The position numbers and the translations under genes were made by a program. A stretch of 64,000 nt of DNA from Flagellimonas maritima (GTDB taxonomy: Bacteria > Bacteroidota > Bacteroidia > Flavobacteriales > Flavobacteriaceae): contig NZ_CP030104.1 in assembly GCF_003269425.1 (NCBI RefSeq), positions 744,001-808,000 of the forward strand, written 5' to 3'. Below are positions 61,605 to 64,000 of the stretch, one piece after another. Each line of letters begins with the position of its first letter. Position 1 is the stretch's first letter. The notes under the pieces were generated by a model. That model saw nothing but the letters and a program-made list of their open reading frames with translations. It made no database searches and had not been told where the DNA came from.

Positions 61605-63055
61605 TGATTTTTTATAATTTCGGATTTAGCATTCGCGCGAAATTCTGGATTTAACAATTTGGGGATAGGGGCCTTGGTCTTTTCCAGCCAGTCACTGAGT
61701 TTGTATTTTAGTTCATCAGTCTTTTCCATGTTCAGTTGGGAAAGTTCCAATTGTTCACTAGGGTCATCCTCTAGGTCATAAAGTTCGACTGCATTATCCT
61801 CATAATAATAGTGGAGCTTCCATTTACCTTGTCGGATTACGGACCCTGGTCGTGTACGGAACATCATATCACGGTTTTCGTTCTTCTTTCTTACGGCTTG
61901 CAGATAAATCGGGAAATGCCAGAACAAGGCCCTCTCTTTAGACCTCTCATTATTTACCAATAATCCACACAAATCCATACCATCCAGTTGCAACCCGTTT
62001 GGTTTTGTAATACCGGCTACTTTTAAAAGCGTTGGAAAAATATCCAGGTTGGAAATTGGCTCTTTTGATTTTTGATGGGGCTTGATCTTATTCTTCCATA
62101 AAAAGAAAAAAGGCACCCGAATACCGCCTTCATAATAACTGCCCTTTCCAGAACGTAGGGGGTGTTGATCGCTCACCGCGAAAAGCCCTCCGTTATCGGA
62201 AGTAAAAACAATGAAAGTATTCTCGAACGCCCCATTATTTTTAAGAGCGTCGACCAAGCGTGCAATATTTTGATCCAGATTTTGAACCATGGTGGCATAG
62301 TCTGCATTACTGGCGCCCTTCGGACCCTGTTTTGCCCTATACTTTTCGAGTAATTTATCGACGGGTTGAATCGGTGTATGTACGGCGTATGGCGAATAGT
62401 TGACAAAGAAAGGACCGGATACTGAATCTATAAAATCGATTGTCTTGTCCATTACAAGGTCGGTCAGTCTTTTGTCGGTTGCTTCTAAATTAACATTTCC
62501 ATAAGGGGGGTAATAACTTGATGGGTGACCCACATGGCTGCCCCCTATGTTCACATCAAACCCTTTTTTCAATGGATCATCCGAAAGATGCCATTTACCG
62601 GCATGGCAGGTAGCGTATCCATTTTCCTTTAAGATTTGAGGCAATAAGACAAAGTCATCCTTTATGGTGTTGGTATTGGCAATAGGTATTAATTTTCGAT
62701 TTTGGGTCTTGCCACGTTCAGATGAACCTACTGTATAGATTCCGTGTCGTTGTACCCATTTGCCCGTCATTAAACTCGCCCTACTGGGCGCACAATTTGC
62801 AGCAGACGCATATCCATTGGTAAACAACATCCCCTGTTTCGAAAGGTCATCGATATGGGGTGTCTCGTAAAATTCACTTCCCATAAACGAAGTGTCCGCC
62901 CAACCCAGATCATCAATATTGATAAGAACGATATTGGGGCGTCGGTATTTATTTTCTTGAACACTACATCCTACAAAAAGATGGATAGCCATAACCAAAA
63001 GACCCATATTTAGAAATAATTTCTTCACCAAAACCGATTTTGTCCGTATGCTCAT
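61601..63055 (-). CDS. S1-family sulfatase
   Basis: The product of about 484 residues has a lipoprotein leader (IHLFVGC). PNIVLINIDDLGWADTSFMG, the signature CAPSRAS and FTSDNGGLFAV identify S1. The frame is open from 63124, but the ATG at 63055 gives a normal signal peptide, and the extra 23 residues look non-native, so I use that. It overlaps the next sulfatase by 4 bases, forming a two-gene unit. Its substrate is unknown. Confidence 0.93.
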   Translation of the reverse strand: MSIRTKSVLVKKLFLNMGLLVMAIHLFVGCSVQENKYRRPNIVLINIDDLGWADTSFMGSEFYETPHIDDLSKQGMLFTNGYASAANCAPSRASLMTGKWVQRHGIYTVGSSERGKTQNRKLIPIANTNTIKDDFVLLPQILKENGYATCHAGKWHLSDDPLKKGFDVNIGGSHVGHPSSYYPPYGNVNLEATDKRLTDLVMDKTIDFIDSVSGPFFVNYSPYAVHTPIQPVDKLLEKYRAKQGPKGASNADYATMVQNLDQNIARLVDALKNNGAFENTFIVFTSDNGGLFAVSDQHPLRSGKGSYYEGGIRVPFFFLWKNKIKPHQKSKEPISNLDIFPTLLKVAGITKPNGLQLDGMDLCGLLVNNERSKERALFWHFPIYLQAVRKKNENRDMMFRTRPGSVIRQGKWKLHYYYEDNAVELYDLEDDPSEQLELSQLNMEKTDELKYKLSDWLEKTKAPIPKLLNPEFRANAKSEIIKNQ

Positions 63056-63628
63056 GTTATCTTGATATCGACTATGCCAAAAAAAAGCCTTGATAATCGG
63101 GATTGTCCGAATTGATTTTACCAAAAGTAGGTTCTTGATATTTTTTTCGCACTATATCTCCAAATTTAAAACATTGCAGCATAGAATTTAGTTTGGGGTT
63201 TGATATACCTTACTATGGAATGTACCATCCACAGTTCTGTACCTCTTGATCGGTTTTTAACAAGAAAATCTGTAGCTATATGCTTTTAAGAAAAACCACG
63301 CTCAATGTACTTTAACCTTTCACTTTATAATTCGAATACCTTCTTATGTGTTAATGGACATCCACCTTTAATTATCGTAATTCCAATTTTTCTTCACGTA
63401 CTATCGTGAACTTATCCATATATTTTAGAACAAATAAAAAACAGCAAGCATTGTATAAAAGTATACTGTTCTTTAATTGTCCAATTTCGAAAGTTTCATC
63501 CACATATTGATTTCAGGTCGTACATTCAAAATACCCAGCAACTCTATTTTAGGTAAAAAATGTTACTGGGCATTTGCTGACTAACTTGAATTAAATAAAC
63601 TTCTCTTTTAAATCTATCATTGCCGGTA
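63056..63628. other. Intergenic region upstream of the sulfatase pair
   Basis: About 570 AT-rich bases separate the sulfatase pair from the LamG-like gene. I see no gene, terminator or recognisable regulon motif in it. It should hold the promoter of the sulfatase pair. Confidence 0.5.
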
Positions 63629-64000
63629 TCATTCCAAAGCGGCGGCGGATATTTCCCCGGGCAACAACGCCCTATCAATAATCCTTACCTCATCAATGAA
63701 GCCGTTGAATCTATGGTTTGCCGAATATATGGCCTGCCCAATATACATGTCTTCATCCAATACCGTATTTATCAATCTTATTTCAGAATTGAACGAAGCT
63801 CCCGCATCGGGTTCGTTGACAGCCGCCTTACCATCAATATAAAGCTTTACGTCCTTGAGGAATTCGCCATCGGCAGGGTCATAGCTCACGGCAATATGAT
63901 GCCATGCATTATCGGCCAAGAAATTTTCTGCGCTTCTCAAGTTTGAGGCCCCAGCCTCGATCCTTATTCTTCCTTGGTGTACCATTACATTGAACATTTT
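63629..64000 (-). CDS. LamG-like (concanavalin jelly-roll) protein, C-terminal part
   Basis: At least 123 residues are visible and the 5' part lies beyond the right edge. ADNAWHHIAVSYDPADGEF, VKLYIDGKAAV and FNGFIDEVRIIDRALLPGEI are the hallmarks of a LamG/pentraxin-type jelly roll, a sugar- or protein-binding module often added to secreted enzymes. A stop at 63629 ends it just after the module, so the module is C-terminal. What precedes it is unknown. Confidence 0.8.
   Translation of the reverse strand, partial: KMFNVMVHQGRIRIEAGASNLRSAENFLADNAWHHIAVSYDPADGEFLKDVKLYIDGKAAVNEPDAGASFNSEIRLINTVLDEDMYIGQAIYSANHRFNGFIDEVRIIDRALLPGEISAAALE

Overview
The window reads as a chromosomal segment of a marine member of the Bacteroidota, most likely Flavobacteriaceae. 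The evidence is a SusC/SusD outer-membrane pair, many lipoprotein sulfatases of the formylglycine type, AT-rich intergenic DNA, weak Shine-Dalgarno signals and a GntR regulator of the kind often seen beside such loci. The species cannot be named from the sequence alone. The dominant content is a polysaccharide utilisation locus (PUL) for a sulfated polymer that yields L-rhamnose, D-galactose and probably a hexuronate.

Layout. 1-6864: the 5' part of a GH30-like lipoprotein that runs off the left edge (minus strand), then three plus-strand S1 sulfatases. 6927-14965 (minus): a compact uronate block of mannonate-type SDR, UxuA, UxaC, KDG kinase, KDPG aldolase and a DctPQM TRAP transporter, with a divergent Nudix-type regulator at 15102 and a palindrome between them. 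16616-20371: a graveyard holding a broken fasciclin gene and a decayed galK-galT-lacI operon. 20412-23255 (minus): aldose 1-epimerase and a sulfatase. 23407: a GH43-like enzyme (plus). 24874-41878 (minus, listed from promoter to 3' end): SusC, SusD, a PKD/tandem-repeat surface lipoprotein, a SusD tail remnant, a terminator-like hairpin, sulfatase, GH2, a broken secreted protein gene, GH78 alpha-L-rhamnosidase, an arabinose/fucose-isomerase-like protein and RhaT. 42081-43133: the divergent GntR regulator. 43305-56501 (plus): rhamnulose-1-P aldolase/dehydrogenase fusion, rhamnose isomerase, rhamnulokinase, lactate dehydrogenase, an NCS1-type permease, a second GH2, galK and galT. 56502-57495: debris with a tRNA/tmRNA 3'-end fragment, a strong terminator and a GH89 remnant. 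57649-59613: a GHMP sugar kinase and a sugar-nucleotidyltransferase. 60021-63055 (minus): two more sulfatases. 63629-64000: the C-terminal part of a LamG-like protein that enters from the right edge.

How it fits together. SusC/SusD would bind and import oligosaccharides. Seven S1 sulfatases would remove sulfate. GH78 would release rhamnose, and two GH2 enzymes plus the GH43-like and GH30-like enzymes would work on a probable galactan or uronate-bearing skeleton. RhaT imports rhamnose, and isomerase, kinase and aldolase/dehydrogenase convert it to DHAP and lactate, which the flavin enzyme oxidises to pyruvate. GalM, GalK and GalT feed galactose into the Leloir pathway, and the uronate block sends glucuronate to pyruvate and glyceraldehyde-3-P. 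A direct-repeat motif built around GTACAGGAT occurs before susC, between gntR and rhaD, before the second GH2 and between the 21.8-kb sulfatase and the GH43-like gene. I infer that it is the operator of the GntR regulator, joining four transcription units into one rhamnose-responsive regulon. The most notable oddities are that putative regulon, the decayed second Leloir operon with its head-to-head breakpoint, the SusD tail beside a terminator-like element also found in the uronate operon, an NCS1 permease inside a rhamnose operon, and the kinase/nucleotidyltransferase pair.
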